From Sphingopyxis sp. JAI108 (GTDB lineage Bacteria > Pseudomonadota > Alphaproteobacteria > Sphingomonadales > Sphingomonadaceae): a DNA stretch of 64,000 bases. The DNA lies in the NCBI RefSeq assembly GCF_013410105.1, contig NZ_JACCCJ010000001.1, positions 186,001-250,000 on the forward strand, read 5' to 3'. A program made the translations under genes and the position numbers. The notes below the pieces were generated by a model. The model searched no databases, was not told the origin of the DNA, and saw nothing but the letters and a program-made list of their open reading frames with translations. Positions within the stretch are counted from its first letter, which is position 1; each line of letters opens with the position of its first letter. Of this stretch, positions 35,243 through 43,533 are shown in pieces.

Positions 35243-35307
35243 GGTGTCGATCTGGACCCGACCGCGCTTGCCATCGGGCGAGCATGTGACCACAGAAGGA
35301 AGGAACG

Positions 35308-36231
35308 ATGCGTACCGATCTCGATCAACTCCCGGCGAACAAGCAGCGCGAGCTCGAGCGCGTGAAGGCGATCATCTTCGAAGAATTCGAGGATGCGCTC
35401 GCGCTCGGCACCATGAGCTGGAAGAAGAAGGGCCGGATCGACAAGATCATCCTCTACGGCAGCTATGCGCGCGGCGGCTGGGTCGATGAGCCGCATACCG
35501 CCAAGGGCTATCGCTCGGACTTCGATCTGCTCATCATCGTCAATGACAAGCGGCTGACCGAGCGCGTCGACTATTGGCTGAAGCTCGAGGATCGGCTGAC
35601 CCGCGAACTCGCAATCGACAAGACGCTGCACACGCCGGTGAACTTCATCGTCCACACCCTGCAGGAGGTGAACGACGGGCTCGCGCATGGGCGCTATTTC
35701 TTCATGGACGTCGCGCGCGACGGGATCGCGCTCTACGAATATGACGACAAGGAATTGCACAAGCCGAAGCCGAAGACGCCCGAGCAGGCGCTGGCAATGG
35801 CGCGGGAATATTTCGACGAGTGGTTTCCGGCGGCAATGAAGCGCTTCGGAGGGGCGCAATATTATCGCGAGCAAGGCCATTTCAAAGATGCGGCCTTCGA
35901 CACTCATCAGGCGGTCGAACGCTTGTATCACTGCGTTTTGCTGGTGTGCACCTTCTACACGCCGCATGTTCACAATCTAGGTTTCCTCCGCACACAGGCC
36001 GAGAGGATCGATATGCGTCTCGTCGATGCGTGGCCGCGTGAGCTGAAGGCGGACCGATCGAGGTTCGAGAAGCTCAAGGAAGCGTATGTGAAGGCGCGCT
36101 ATTCGAAGCATTACCGGATCAGCGAGGAAGATTTGATCTGGCTGGCGGGACGTGTCGAAGAGCTTGGCCGGGCGGTGCACGCTATTTGCTCGGAACGCAT
36201 CGCGGAACTGGAAGCTCGCGCTGGCGCATAG
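35308..36231 (+). CDS. Nucleotidyltransferase (MNT) and HEPN fusion protein
   Basis: 307 residues. The MNT motif is YGSYARGGWV (Gly51-Ser52) followed by SDFDLLIIV (Asp71, Asp73). The second half (about 165-300) is a HEPN helical domain with FKDAAFDTHQAVERLYHCVLLVCTFYTPHVHNL and ARYSKHYRI. In two-gene MNT/HEPN toxin-antitoxin pairs the MNT protein modifies and silences the HEPN RNase; here both are in one chain. Role could be self-regulated defence. AAGGAAGG precedes the ATG. Confidence 0.83.
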   Translation: MRTDLDQLPANKQRELERVKAIIFEEFEDALALGTMSWKKKGRIDKIILYGSYARGGWVDEPHTAKGYRSDFDLLIIVNDKRLTERVDYWLKLEDRLTRELAIDKTLHTPVNFIVHTLQEVNDGLAHGRYFFMDVARDGIALYEYDDKELHKPKPKTPEQALAMAREYFDEWFPAAMKRFGGAQYYREQGHFKDAAFDTHQAVERLYHCVLLVCTFYTPHVHNLGFLRTQAERIDMRLVDAWPRELKADRSRFEKLKEAYVKARYSKHYRISEEDLIWLAGRVEELGRAVHAICSERIAELEARAGA

Positions 36232-36244
36232 TGGCTTCCGGGTT

Positions 36245-36469
36245 CTATCTCTTTCCCCGGAATCGCTCGAACCGTTCCCGACCTTCGACTGTCTGGATCG
36301 CCACATCGGCATTCGCGCACTCGGCGCCCGTCTGCGACCCGTTGGCGCAGGCGGCCGCGACCATGCGCGCATCCTCTATATTTGCCTCGAAATATTGTTT
36401 GCTCCGCGGCTCGCCTTGGCCGCACGCCGCAAGTTGAATCCCCATAAGCAGGATAAGATGCCGTTTCAT
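36245..36469 (-). CDS. EexN family lipoprotein (entry exclusion)
   Basis: 74 residues. Lipoprotein signal MKRHLILLMGIQLAACG with lipobox LAAC. The mature part has EDARMVAAACANGSQTGAECANADVAIQTVEG, the ACANGSQ-x-G-x-ECANA pattern of EexN proteins. EexN sits with trb-type transfer genes and blocks entry of a related element. Here it lies far from the trb remnant and convergent with the MNT-HEPN gene. Confidence 0.85.
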   Translation of the reverse strand: MKRHLILLMGIQLAACGQGEPRSKQYFEANIEDARMVAAACANGSQTGAECANADVAIQTVEGRERFERFRGKR

Positions 36470-36642
36470 TACCGACCTCCGCGTGGCTTCTTTCGACTAT
36501 CCTAGACCGCGTGGCGTAAGCTGGAAGCGGAGATGGAACCGGATTTGGATGTAGTTGGCGGCAGCTTTGCATCGATGCGGACATTCGGAGCTTGATTGGA
36601 TGAGGCGCGTTGAATGCCCTCTTAAGAGTCCGGCGAAATTGC

Positions 36643-37221
36643 TTAAAGAAGGTCGATATTCTCGCGCAGCATCGAAGCGAGCTTGGGCAGCCCCTTTTTC
36701 TGCAGGTCGAAGATGAACTCGCTCGGAGTGAAGGGCGGCCGTGTGTAGCAGCGCCGCATAGCTGCGAGCGCTGCCAAGGCTTCGGTGGGATAAAGCTCAA
36801 AAGTGCTGGCAAGGAAATCGTCGGCGGAAACCGCGCTGATCCCATATGGTTCGAGCTTCGCATCTGGAAAATCTTTCAGATTCTCCGTCACGATATGTTC
36901 GGCACCTGCGCGGATGGCGGTCGCCAGCACATGGCGATCGTCGGGATCGGGGAGGCCCAGGCTGTCGATTAGATCTGCGCCGCCGGTCACGCACCCTTCG
37001 GGAAAGGCGACCCGCATCGCGGCGATCTGGGCTTCGATGCTGGCCTCATAACCCGGCCTATGGGCGATGAGGTTGCGGCGCCATTCGTCGAGGATCGTGG
37101 GCGACCAGCGCGCGCGGAATAGCCCCGCCTCGGCAAACCGAAGCAGGGCGTCCCTTACCCTGAACGGGTAAAGCACATTCGCGTCGAGAACGACGACGAA
37201 ACGGTCGGCTATGCACCTCAA
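36643..37221 (-). CDS. PIN-domain toxin-like protein
   Basis: 192 residues. Acidic PIN residues are seen in VVVLDANVLYPFRVRD (Asp13) and LPDPDDRHVLATAIRAGAEHIVTENLKDFP. C-terminal extension of 60 residues beyond the PIN fold. PIN proteins of this kind are RNases in VapBC-like pairs. Its start overlaps the stop of the upstream HTH gene by four bases, as expected for antitoxin followed by toxin. Confidence 0.83.
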   Translation of the reverse strand: MRCIADRFVVVLDANVLYPFRVRDALLRFAEAGLFRARWSPTILDEWRRNLIAHRPGYEASIEAQIAAMRVAFPEGCVTGGADLIDSLGLPDPDDRHVLATAIRAGAEHIVTENLKDFPDAKLEPYGISAVSADDFLASTFELYPTEALAALAAMRRCYTRPPFTPSEFIFDLQKKGLPKLASMLRENIDLL

Positions 37222-37667
37222 TCCGCGTCGAACTCCTGGCCGAGGCGCTGGAGATCGGCGAGCGCACCGCTTCGCTCCGCATCGCGCTGCGCTCGAAACG
37301 CGAGCACGTCACTCGCCCGCACCCGTCGATGCGATCCGACCTTGTGGAACGGAATCTTCCCGTCACTCAGCATCGACACCAGGAAGGGGCGCGACACATT
37401 CAATAGGTCGGCCGCTTCCTTCGTCGTCAGTTCCGCTCCGTAGGGAACGAAGGTCACCATTTCGCCGCGGGCCACATGCGTCAGCACATCGAGAACCAGC
37501 TGTCCGAGAGCCGGTGACAAGTCCACCTCGGTCCGACTGCCGTTTCGCTGCACGGAGAAGGGAAGGCCCTTGGGGGTGAGTGCCTTGGCGAGCGCCCGCG
37601 CGGCCTCCGATGCCTGTCGCACTTCTGTATCTGTAGGGGGCCGCTGGGAAAGCTCCTGATCGCTCAT
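37218..37667 (-). CDS. Excisionase-type HTH antitoxin
   Basis: 149 residues from ATG 37667, with GAGGAG upstream. The C-terminal MerR/excisionase-like HTH is LTTKEAADLLNVSRPFLVSMLSDGKIPFHKVGSHRRVRASDVLAFRAQRD. The N-terminal half is helical. It forms an overlapping pair with the PIN gene, so it is the likely antitoxin and autorepressor. Confidence 0.85.
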   Translation of the reverse strand: MSDQELSQRPPTDTEVRQASEAARALAKALTPKGLPFSVQRNGSRTEVDLSPALGQLVLDVLTHVARGEMVTFVPYGAELTTKEAADLLNVSRPFLVSMLSDGKIPFHKVGSHRRVRASDVLAFRAQRDAERSGALADLQRLGQEFDAD

Positions 37668-38330
37668 ATCATTCTCCTCGCTGCCGGGGCCGGCCCTATA
37701 TAGAGCCAGAACGGCAAACGCAATAAGTGAAATATGTGCAATAAACGTAAATTGCCATGAATGGTTGCTGAAGCAACAGGTCGGGCTCCACGGGGCCTCG
37801 AATGACATCCGATGAACATTCTTGATCATGCCGGTGTCAGGCGTCATTCGCGGGATTCTGGTTGCGATGGATACAATATGTTGCCCTGGCGCATCAAAGT
37901 CAGAAATTCCGTCACGGCAACCGAAGTTCCTCTGACAACGATGCTGAATTCCGAAAGGAGCGCAGCGCGACCCAATGGAGGGCTCCTCCATTCGCGTTTG
38001 CCTGACAGCTATGCGCCTCATTTCGACCGATCAGGTCACCACCGCGCGACACCCGAAAGCGGACGTCGGAGTGCCATCATCTAAGGCGTAGTCGGCCGTG
38101 AAGCGCATTCGGGAAAACTGCTATTCGCATTGCGTCGGAGCAAGGCGTCTTCTTCGTACCCCATCGAGGCGGTTCAAAGACAGCGTCGCACTGAGCCCGA
38201 AACCGGGCATTCTATGCGCGCGCAAAGGTCGATTGCTACGCGCCGTGTCACCTTCGCCGGAACAAAGCGTCGCAAACGGCGCGGCAGATATCTGTATGGC
38301 TTCGGTGCCAACCTCTGGGCTCTGAAAAGA

Positions 38331-38365
38331 TATCTCTAGAAAAATTCGGTATATCTCTCAGAAAA
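38331..38365 (+). repeat. Direct repeat TATCTCT(C)AGAAAA, 21-base spacing
   Basis: TATCTCTAGAAAA begins at 38331 and TATCTCTCAGAAAA at 38352. The 21-base phase equals two helical turns, so a dimeric regulator could bind one face of the DNA. It lies about 240 bases before the DGQHR gene. Confidence 0.5.
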
Positions 38366-38474
38366 TCATTGCGTGCCAGATTGGGCCATGTTAATCGCCA
38401 ACCACGTCGATGGTATCTCTCCGCCGGCGGAGCCAAGAAGGACACGAAAGGGATGGGTAGGATAACAACAGTAG

Positions 38475-38509
38475 GAGCGGGTATCTGACTTCCCGCCAGA
38501 TACCCGCTC
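38475..38509. repeat. 13-base perfect inverted repeat
   Basis: GAGCGGGTATCTG (38475-38487) pairs with CAGATACCCGCTC (38497-38509), 9-base loop, in the leader of the DGQHR gene. No T-tract follows, so it is not a standard terminator. Confidence 0.85.
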
Positions 38510-38543
38510 GGATGATTAAGACGGGTCGGTACAACCATTAACC

Positions 38544-38574
38544 GGAGCAGGTGCGTTAGCCGCGCGCCTGCTCC
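38544..38574. repeat. 12-base inverted repeat before the DGQHR gene
   Basis: GGAGCAGGTGCG (38544-38555) pairs with CGCGCCTGCTCC (38563-38574) with one T-G wobble and a 7-base loop, 27 bases before the ATG. TTCCCT follows. It may be an attenuator or a translational switch. Confidence 0.75.
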
Positions 38575-38601
38575 TTCCCTCAATCACAGAGAGTTAAATA
38601 T

Positions 38602-39855
38602 ATGGCACATTTGATTAAAGCGGTCAAAGGCTCGTTCTTTGGCACTCCTTACTGGTCCGGAAAGATGAAACTCGCCGCGATCAGCAACGTCATCAAGCCG
38701 CCCGCGGATTCCATGTGGGACGAAATTTTTGAAGGTCATAGCGCGCAACGCGACCTGACCAAATCGCGCGTGATGAACGATATGGTCCCCTATCTTCTGA
38801 AGCCCGACTATCATCCCTTTTTCTCGGCGCTGACGTTGATCCTCGTTCCGGTCGATGGCGAGCATCTGGTCGAAGGCACCGACTATAAGTTCAAGGCCGG
38901 CGATGAGGATGGCGATGTCGGCGAACTGGTGATCGAGGACCAGGTCCTGCTGTTTCCGGCCGACGGCCAGCACCGGCAGGCGGCCCTCGCCGAGGCCTTT
39001 CGCCAGCGCAAATCGCTCGCAACCGAAGAAGTGCCCGTCATCCTGCTGCCGTTCGACAGCGTCAAGCGGGTGCGTCAGCTCTTCTCCGACCTCAACCTCA
39101 ATGCGAAGATCGTCAGCAAGACCCTCGGCCTTAGCTACGAAAGCCGGAACCCCGTCGTCGTCGTCGCGAACCGCGTGATGAAGGAATCGGCGCTGTTCGA
39201 TGGCGGCAATCGCGTGAACCTCAAGAGCAATTCGCTCGCGGCGAAGTCGCCGGCGGTGATCTCGATGAACACCCTCGTCGAAGTCACGCAAACGCTTCTC
39301 GCGGCGGTGCTCGAGACGACGGTCAAGGGGCTCAAGACGCATCCCGACATGCTTGCGATCGAAAACGCCGATCCCGACGATGCCGAGGTGATGACGGTGG
39401 CGCAGAAGGTTGTCGAAGCCTGGGAGGTCATCGTCGATGCGTTCCCGCGCTGGCAGGATGTCATCGACGGCGAAATCTCGGCGGGCGCGCTGCGCGACGG
39501 GGTGAAGAATGCCGAGGGCGAGCTGCTCGACGACGGTTATGTCGCGGCCTTCGGAATTGGCTGGCAGGCGCTGGGCCTGATTGCGGCGGCGGTCATCCGG
39601 ATCGAGGGCGACGACTGGAGCGAACAGCTCGAGCGCGCGATCGGATCGGTCGACTGGCAAAAGGGACCGCAGTGGAACGGTACCGCGATGATCGGCGGGC
39701 GCGTCAACAATACCGGTCCCGGCATTCGGAACACCGCGGGCTATGTCCTCGACAAGGCCGGCTACGGCGACACCGACGACGACGAGGCACAGGCGCTGAT
39801 CGATAGCGCGCGCACCGCGATCGCCGCGACCGCCGAAGTCGCGGCGGCCGAGTGA
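38602..39855 (+). CDS. DGQHR-domain protein (DndB/ParB-like)
   Basis: 417 residues. The motif DGQHR at 121-125 (LFPADGQHRQAALAEAF) defines the DndB-like ParB-related family. DndB binds DNA and regulates or tunes phosphorothioate modification, but no dndA or dndCDE genes are in this window. Other segments: SRVMNDMVPYLLKPDYHPFFSALTLIL, LFSDLNLNAKIVSKTLGLSYESRNP. It stands alone between a gene-poor stretch and a DUF736 gene. It is the third protein of this motif class in the window but carries DGQHR, not DGQQR. A strong terminator follows. Confidence 0.83.
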   Translation: MAHLIKAVKGSFFGTPYWSGKMKLAAISNVIKPPADSMWDEIFEGHSAQRDLTKSRVMNDMVPYLLKPDYHPFFSALTLILVPVDGEHLVEGTDYKFKAGDEDGDVGELVIEDQVLLFPADGQHRQAALAEAFRQRKSLATEEVPVILLPFDSVKRVRQLFSDLNLNAKIVSKTLGLSYESRNPVVVVANRVMKESALFDGGNRVNLKSNSLAAKSPAVISMNTLVEVTQTLLAAVLETTVKGLKTHPDMLAIENADPDDAEVMTVAQKVVEAWEVIVDAFPRWQDVIDGEISAGALRDGVKNAEGELLDDGYVAAFGIGWQALGLIAAAVIRIEGDDWSEQLERAIGSVDWQKGPQWNGTAMIGGRVNNTGPGIRNTAGYVLDKAGYGDTDDDEAQALIDSARTAIAATAEVAAAE

Positions 39856-39874
39856 TCGCCGGTTCGACATCCTA

Positions 39875-39910
39875 GGGCGGCGTTCCTCCCCGGAGCGCCG
39901 CCCTTTCCTT
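39875..39910 (+). terminator. Terminator after the DGQHR gene
   Basis: GGGCGGCG (39875-39882) pairs with CGCCGCCC (39896-39903); the loop has its own CTCC-CC-GGAG stem. TTTCCTT follows. It starts 19 bases after the stop codon. Confidence 0.8.
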
Positions 39911-39979
39911 GCCTGGTTTCACCATCTCACCATCGCTCCGTTGCGCGAGCGATCCGCCCCTCGCGCGATCTGGCGCCTA

Positions 39980-40085
39980 GGGGCGCGGCTTCCGGTGCCA
40001 TCAACCGGAATTTTCCCCGCCTTCAGCTCCTCGCGGAGCAAAATTCCGGTTCCCCGCTGCCGCGGTGATGGCTCCCGCGCGCCCC
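39980..40085. repeat. Large nested palindrome in a DUF736 leader
   Basis: Four nested perfect stems around one axis: GGGGCGCG (39980-39987) with CGCGCCCC (40078-40085); GCCATCA (39997-40003) with TGATGGC (40066-40072); AACCGGAATTTT (40003-40014) with AAAATTCCGGTT (40040-40051); and GCTCC-TCGC-GGAGC (40026-40039). The unit ends 57 bases before the DUF736 start. Confidence 0.85.
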
Positions 40086-40142
40086 TGTCCGGCGCCGCGT
40101 CGCGGGGCGGACCGGCCGCTTCCCGCCAAGCGGAGACAGGTT

Positions 40143-40436
40143 ATGGCATTGATTGGCATATTCGAGGCGGAGGGCTCAGGCTTTCACGGCACCATCGAGA
40201 CCTTTCTGGCGGTTCTTGCGGTCCGCTTCGAGTCCGTCGTGGGCGGCCCCGAGGCCGCGCCCGATTATCGCATCTATCGCGGCAACGCCGAAATCGGCGC
40301 GGCGTGGAAACGGCAAACCAAGGCCAATCGGCGCTATCTTGCCGTTATCCTCGATGATCCCTCGTTGCCGCGCCCCATTGAATGCCGGCTGGTCCAAGCC
40401 GACGGTGCCTGGAACCTCATGTGGTCGCGGACCTGA
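40143..40436 (+). CDS. DUF736 domain protein (first copy)
   Basis: 97 residues. DUF736 marks: GIFEAEGSGFHGTIETF, APDYRIYRGNAEIGAAWKRQTKANRRYLAVILDDPSLPRPIECRLV, and MWSR at the end. Small soluble proteins of conjugative elements, function unknown. ATG 40143 is preceded by GGAGACAGGTT. Its 3' end overlaps the convergent HAD gene by 20 bases. Confidence 0.87.
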   Translation: MALIGIFEAEGSGFHGTIETFLAVLAVRFESVVGGPEAAPDYRIYRGNAEIGAAWKRQTKANRRYLAVILDDPSLPRPIECRLVQADGAWNLMWSRT

Positions 40437-41223
40437 CGCCTCCCCGCGCTCGGTGCGCTATAGCGAGGCGCACGATTGCGGGAACCTCGCTGAAATTCGT
40501 GATGATATGGTCGGGCCGGATCGCTTCGACCTCGGGTGTCCAGCGCGGCTGAAACCCGCCCGGGTAATAGATAGTGCGAAGGCCCGCTGTCTTGGCAGGA
40601 GCGATGTCGCGGTCGAGCTGGTCGCCGATCATGAAGGCTGTGGGCGGCGTTCCGGTCAGCCGCAAAATGCGCCGGTAGAGATCGGGCCGTTTTACACCCT
40701 CGACGATGCGCGTGAAATGTCCACGAAGACCCAGCCGCTCGGCATTGCGTTCGACCTTGGCCGCGTCTCCTTCCGAAATGATGAGGACGGTTGCGCCCTC
40801 GGCGATCAGTCTGCGGAGACCCGCTTCGACGCCGGGGCGCAGTTGCGGAGGGGCGCCAAGGTCCGCAAAATAGGCTTGTTCGATCTCGGATATGGCGGCT
40901 TCGGCCAGTGAAGGTCCGAGCGTCCCGGTAAGCGCGCGGCGTGCCGCACGATCGACATCCTCGCCGACCAAAGCCGCAGCGAGCGAGGCGATCAACAGGC
41001 GCGGCGGGTAACGAAGACCAGCATGATGGCGCTCCGCGATGACTTGGTCGGCGGCGCGGACGAACTCCAGTCGATCTTCCCCGTCGAAACGCCGCCCAAC
41101 GACATGCTCGACCGCTGTAAGCAGGTTGACCTGGGCGCCCGCAAAGACGGCGTCGGTATCCCAAAGCGTGTTGTCGGCATCGACGAAGATCGTGCTCGCG
41201 CCTTTTGCTGCCAAGTTATTCAT
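40417..41223 (-). CDS. HAD superfamily phosphatase, last gene of the deazaguanine operon
   Basis: 268 residues. HAD motif I is FVDADNTLWDTD, motif II VLIISEGD, motif III Lys in VEGVKRPDLY, motif IV FMIGDQLDRDIAPAK, so the active site is complete. The family removes phosphate from small molecules or nucleotides. It is the last of nine genes read leftward from 48586; its start overlaps the membrane protein stop (ATGA). It could act on a deazaguanine or a nucleotide signal, but this is inference. Confidence 0.85.
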   Translation of the reverse strand: MNNLAAKGASTIFVDADNTLWDTDAVFAGAQVNLLTAVEHVVGRRFDGEDRLEFVRAADQVIAERHHAGLRYPPRLLIASLAAALVGEDVDRAARRALTGTLGPSLAEAAISEIEQAYFADLGAPPQLRPGVEAGLRRLIAEGATVLIISEGDAAKVERNAERLGLRGHFTRIVEGVKRPDLYRRILRLTGTPPTAFMIGDQLDRDIAPAKTAGLRTIYYPGGFQPRWTPEVEAIRPDHIITNFSEVPAIVRLAIAHRARGGVRSATT

Positions 41224-42461
41224 TTCGCTCCAGCAACCTTCTTCTCTGCCGGATGAGGAGGCCGCGCGGGGAGCCTTATGTCGATAGGCGTGCCGATCGT
41301 GATGGGAACCGGTGCGGCTGGAGCGATGAGCCGGACATCGCTCGCCGGCTGCACCTGTCTGGGCAAAAACGCCTGAATCGCGGCGATCAGGATGACGAAC
41401 AGCAGTAACGACCGCAGCGCCCAGGCAAGCAGACTTTGGGCGGGGCCGAGATAGCGAAGCTTGTCGGCCGCCTTGGCAGCGATCAAATAGGTTTCGATCA
41501 CCTGGTTCTTGAAGTATTTTTCCTTGAGATCGGCATGCAGGATCGTCTTACCGTCTGCTTTTTTGATAAAGGAATCCGCCCAGCCTTGCGGCGAAACCGC
41601 GATGATTTCGCGGTAGAAGAGGAAAGAGCGCGTGTGTCCCTTCTGCCGTGCGGCGGTCGCTTCCTTAGAATATTTGAATCGAGTGCGTGTCGCGTGAAAG
41701 GTTATCAGCGCACCGCCGATCGCGGCGATCACAAAGACTAGGAAGCTCAAATAGGCGAAGAGCAACGCGAACCTCCATCCACCGCTCAAAATGGCGAGCA
41801 TCTTGAGCGGATAGGCGGTACTGAACGCGGCAAAGAGGGCGCCCGAAAGCGCACTCAAAAAGGTCGTTACCGTGAGCAAACGTGTCGCCTTCTGATCTTG
41901 ATATTCAGTCTGCTCCTTGACCTCGCTAAATGACATCTTGGCGAGATCGATGGCGTCGTCGATCGTTGGCGCTTTCGTGGTAGGCAGCGCGAGGGCCGCC
42001 TCTGCTTTTAGGCGTAGCGCGGCGATCTCGGTCTCCGTGCGCTTGCCCGGCTTGACCAATTCTTCGAGGATCGCTTTCGTTTCCTCGAGCGGATCTATAC
42101 CCTCGGCGCCAAAAGGGGTCGTCCAACCTTCCATCGCCTTGGGAAGTTCGCGCAGCAGTGCATCCGATTTGAGGCTGACGACCGACTGTTTATATTGCTT
42201 GGGCTCGGCCCATCCTCGGGCCCATAGATGCGGACGCCAGCTTTCGGGAAAGCGTAGTAGCAGCTTTTGGCAGGATTGCTTGACGCGATAGCGCCAGATC
42301 GGCCGCTCGCGGTTCAGGCGGGGATAAAAATCGACGTCGGCATCGCGTGCCGAAAGCCAGAGCGCGCTTGGCCAGCGCAAGTTCGCCTTGGTCTTAATTT
42401 CGGTTTTTGCATCGTCGCCGGTCGGCGTCTGGTCCGCCATTTGCTCCCCGATGTCCGTCAT
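41220..42461 (-). CDS. Membrane protein of the deazaguanine operon, possible effector
   Basis: 413 residues. A soluble N-terminal half of about 190 residues is followed by membrane helices at about 196-214, 231-256 and 349-366, and a Pro-rich tail ([31 protein letters not shown]). The helix-pair region after [20 protein letters not shown] resembles in layout membrane effectors of nucleotide-signalling defence systems, but I see no diagnostic motif. No family named with confidence. It overlaps queC upstream and the HAD gene downstream by four bases each, so it belongs to this operon. Confidence 0.8.
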   Translation of the reverse strand: MTDIGEQMADQTPTGDDAKTEIKTKANLRWPSALWLSARDADVDFYPRLNRERPIWRYRVKQSCQKLLLRFPESWRPHLWARGWAEPKQYKQSVVSLKSDALLRELPKAMEGWTTPFGAEGIDPLEETKAILEELVKPGKRTETEIAALRLKAEAALALPTTKAPTIDDAIDLAKMSFSEVKEQTEYQDQKATRLLTVTTFLSALSGALFAAFSTAYPLKMLAILSGGWRFALLFAYLSFLVFVIAAIGGALITFHATRTRFKYSKEATAARQKGHTRSFLFYREIIAVSPQGWADSFIKKADGKTILHADLKEKYFKNQVIETYLIAAKAADKLRYLGPAQSLLAWALRSLLLFVILIAAIQAFLPRQVQPASDVRLIAPAAPVPITIGTPIDIRLPARPPHPAEKKVAGAK

Positions 42462-43162
42462 TTTGCTCCCTCGCGATAGGCGTCATAACCCCGCGCGCGA
42501 ATGTCGCAGGCGGGGCAGGTGGCACAGCCATAGCCCCATGGATGACGCGTCGTCCGATCGCCGGTGTAGCAGGTGTGGCTTTGCTCGACGATGAGATCGA
42601 CCAATTCGTCGCCGCCAAGCGTCTCGGCGAGCCCCCAGGTCGCCGCCTTGTCGAGCCACATCAGCGGGGTGTGAAGGACAAATTTCTGCGCCATGCCGAT
42701 GTTGAGCGCGACCTGCAGCGCCTTGATCGCGTCGTCGCGGCAGTCGGGATAGCCCGAGAAATCGGTCTCGCACATCCCGCCGACGATGTGCCGGAGCCCG
42801 CGCCGGTAGGCGAGCGCGGCGGCGAAGGTCAGGAAGAGAATATTGCGGCCGGGGACAAAGGTGTTCGGCAGGCCGTTCTCGTCCATGGCGATCGCGACAT
42901 CGCGGGTGAGGGCGGTGTCCGACACCGCACCGAGCGTTTCGAGGCCGAGGCTATGATCCGCGCCGATACGTCCCCCCCAAGCGGGCTTGATGCCCCCGAT
43001 GCGCGCGAGAATCTCGCATCGGCACGCGAGTTCGACATGATGCCGCTGGCCATAATCGAAGGCGAGCGTCTCGACGGTCTCGAAGCGGTCGAGTGCCCAG
43101 GCGAGGCAAGTCGCCGAATCCTGACCGCCCGAAAGCAATACCAATGCGCCCGTGTCGTTCAT
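42458..43162 (-). CDS. queC: 7-cyano-7-deazaguanine (preQ0) synthase QueC
   Basis: 234 residues. PP-loop [18 protein letters not shown] at the N-terminus, [21 protein letters not shown] in the middle, [19 protein letters not shown], and C-terminal zinc ligands HTCYTGD and [15 protein letters not shown]. It converts 7-carboxy-7-deazaguanine to preQ0 using ATP and ammonia. ATG 43162 overlaps the queD stop by four bases. In this operon it supplies preQ0 for DpdA. A chromosomal queC for tRNA queuosine may exist elsewhere. Confidence 0.95.
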   Translation of the reverse strand: MNDTGALVLLSGGQDSATCLAWALDRFETVETLAFDYGQRHHVELACRCEILARIGGIKPAWGGRIGADHSLGLETLGAVSDTALTRDVAIAMDENGLPNTFVPGRNILFLTFAAALAYRRGLRHIVGGMCETDFSGYPDCRDDAIKALQVALNIGMAQKFVLHTPLMWLDKAATWGLAETLGGDELVDLIVEQSHTCYTGDRTTRHPWGYGCATCPACDIRARGYDAYREGAK

Positions 43163-43533
43163 GCCGTCACCTCCGGACCGTGATAGACGCAGGTCTCGCC
43201 GCTGCTGTCGCGAAAGACGGTGACACGCGCGAGATTGCCGACCGCGGGTTCGAGGCGGCGCCAGATCCACAAACAGAGATTTTCCATCGTCGCAGGCCCC
43301 AAATCGTTGATCTCGTCGAGAAAACGATGATCGAGTGCTTCGTGCGCGTCGAACAGCGCGGCCTCGAGCACGCCAAGATCGACAATCATCCCGCTCGCCG
43401 GATCGGGCGTGCCGCGCACCGTCACTTCGGCGCGGTATGAATGGCCGTGGATGCGCCGGCTCGATTCGGTTTCGATCGCGCGCTGGAGCGTATGCGCGGC
43501 GTCGAAGCGGAATTGTTTGGATAGCTCAAACAT
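43159..43533 (-). CDS. queD: 6-carboxy-tetrahydropterin synthase QueD
   Basis: 124 residues. Zinc ligands His in RFDAAHTL and HGHSY (with [13 protein letters not shown]), catalytic pair in [10 protein letters not shown], and Glu in [10 protein letters not shown]. Makes 6-carboxy-5,6,7,8-tetrahydropterin from dihydroneopterin triphosphate, step two of preQ0 synthesis. It lacks the usual Cys of QueD in the short N-terminal loop ([15 protein letters not shown] has none), so activity should be checked. ATG 43533 overlaps the queE stop by one base. Confidence 0.88.
   Translation of the reverse strand: MFELSKQFRFDAAHTLQRAIETESSRRIHGHSYRAEVTVRGTPDPASGMIVDLGVLEAALFDAHEALDHRFLDEINDLGPATMENLCLWIWRRLEPAVGNLARVTVFRDSSGETCVYHGPEVTA

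Larger units (their letters stand above)
37668..38601. other. Gene-poor 934-base interval
   Basis: No ORF here has convincing protein character; those that exist are short and Arg/Pro/Ser-rich. It contains a phased direct repeat near 38331 and two strong hairpins at 38475 and 38544 before the DGQHR gene. The middle (37750-38300) may be a remnant of lost genes, but I cannot identify it. Confidence 0.5.

Noticed and set aside
35308-36231. CBASS-type cyclic nucleotide synthase
   Set aside because: The MNT motif is followed directly by a HEPN domain, with no CD-NTase length or effector gene next to it.
38602-39855. Phosphorothioate (Dnd) modification system
   Set aside because: Only a DndB-like protein is present; no DndA, C, D or E motif anywhere in the window.
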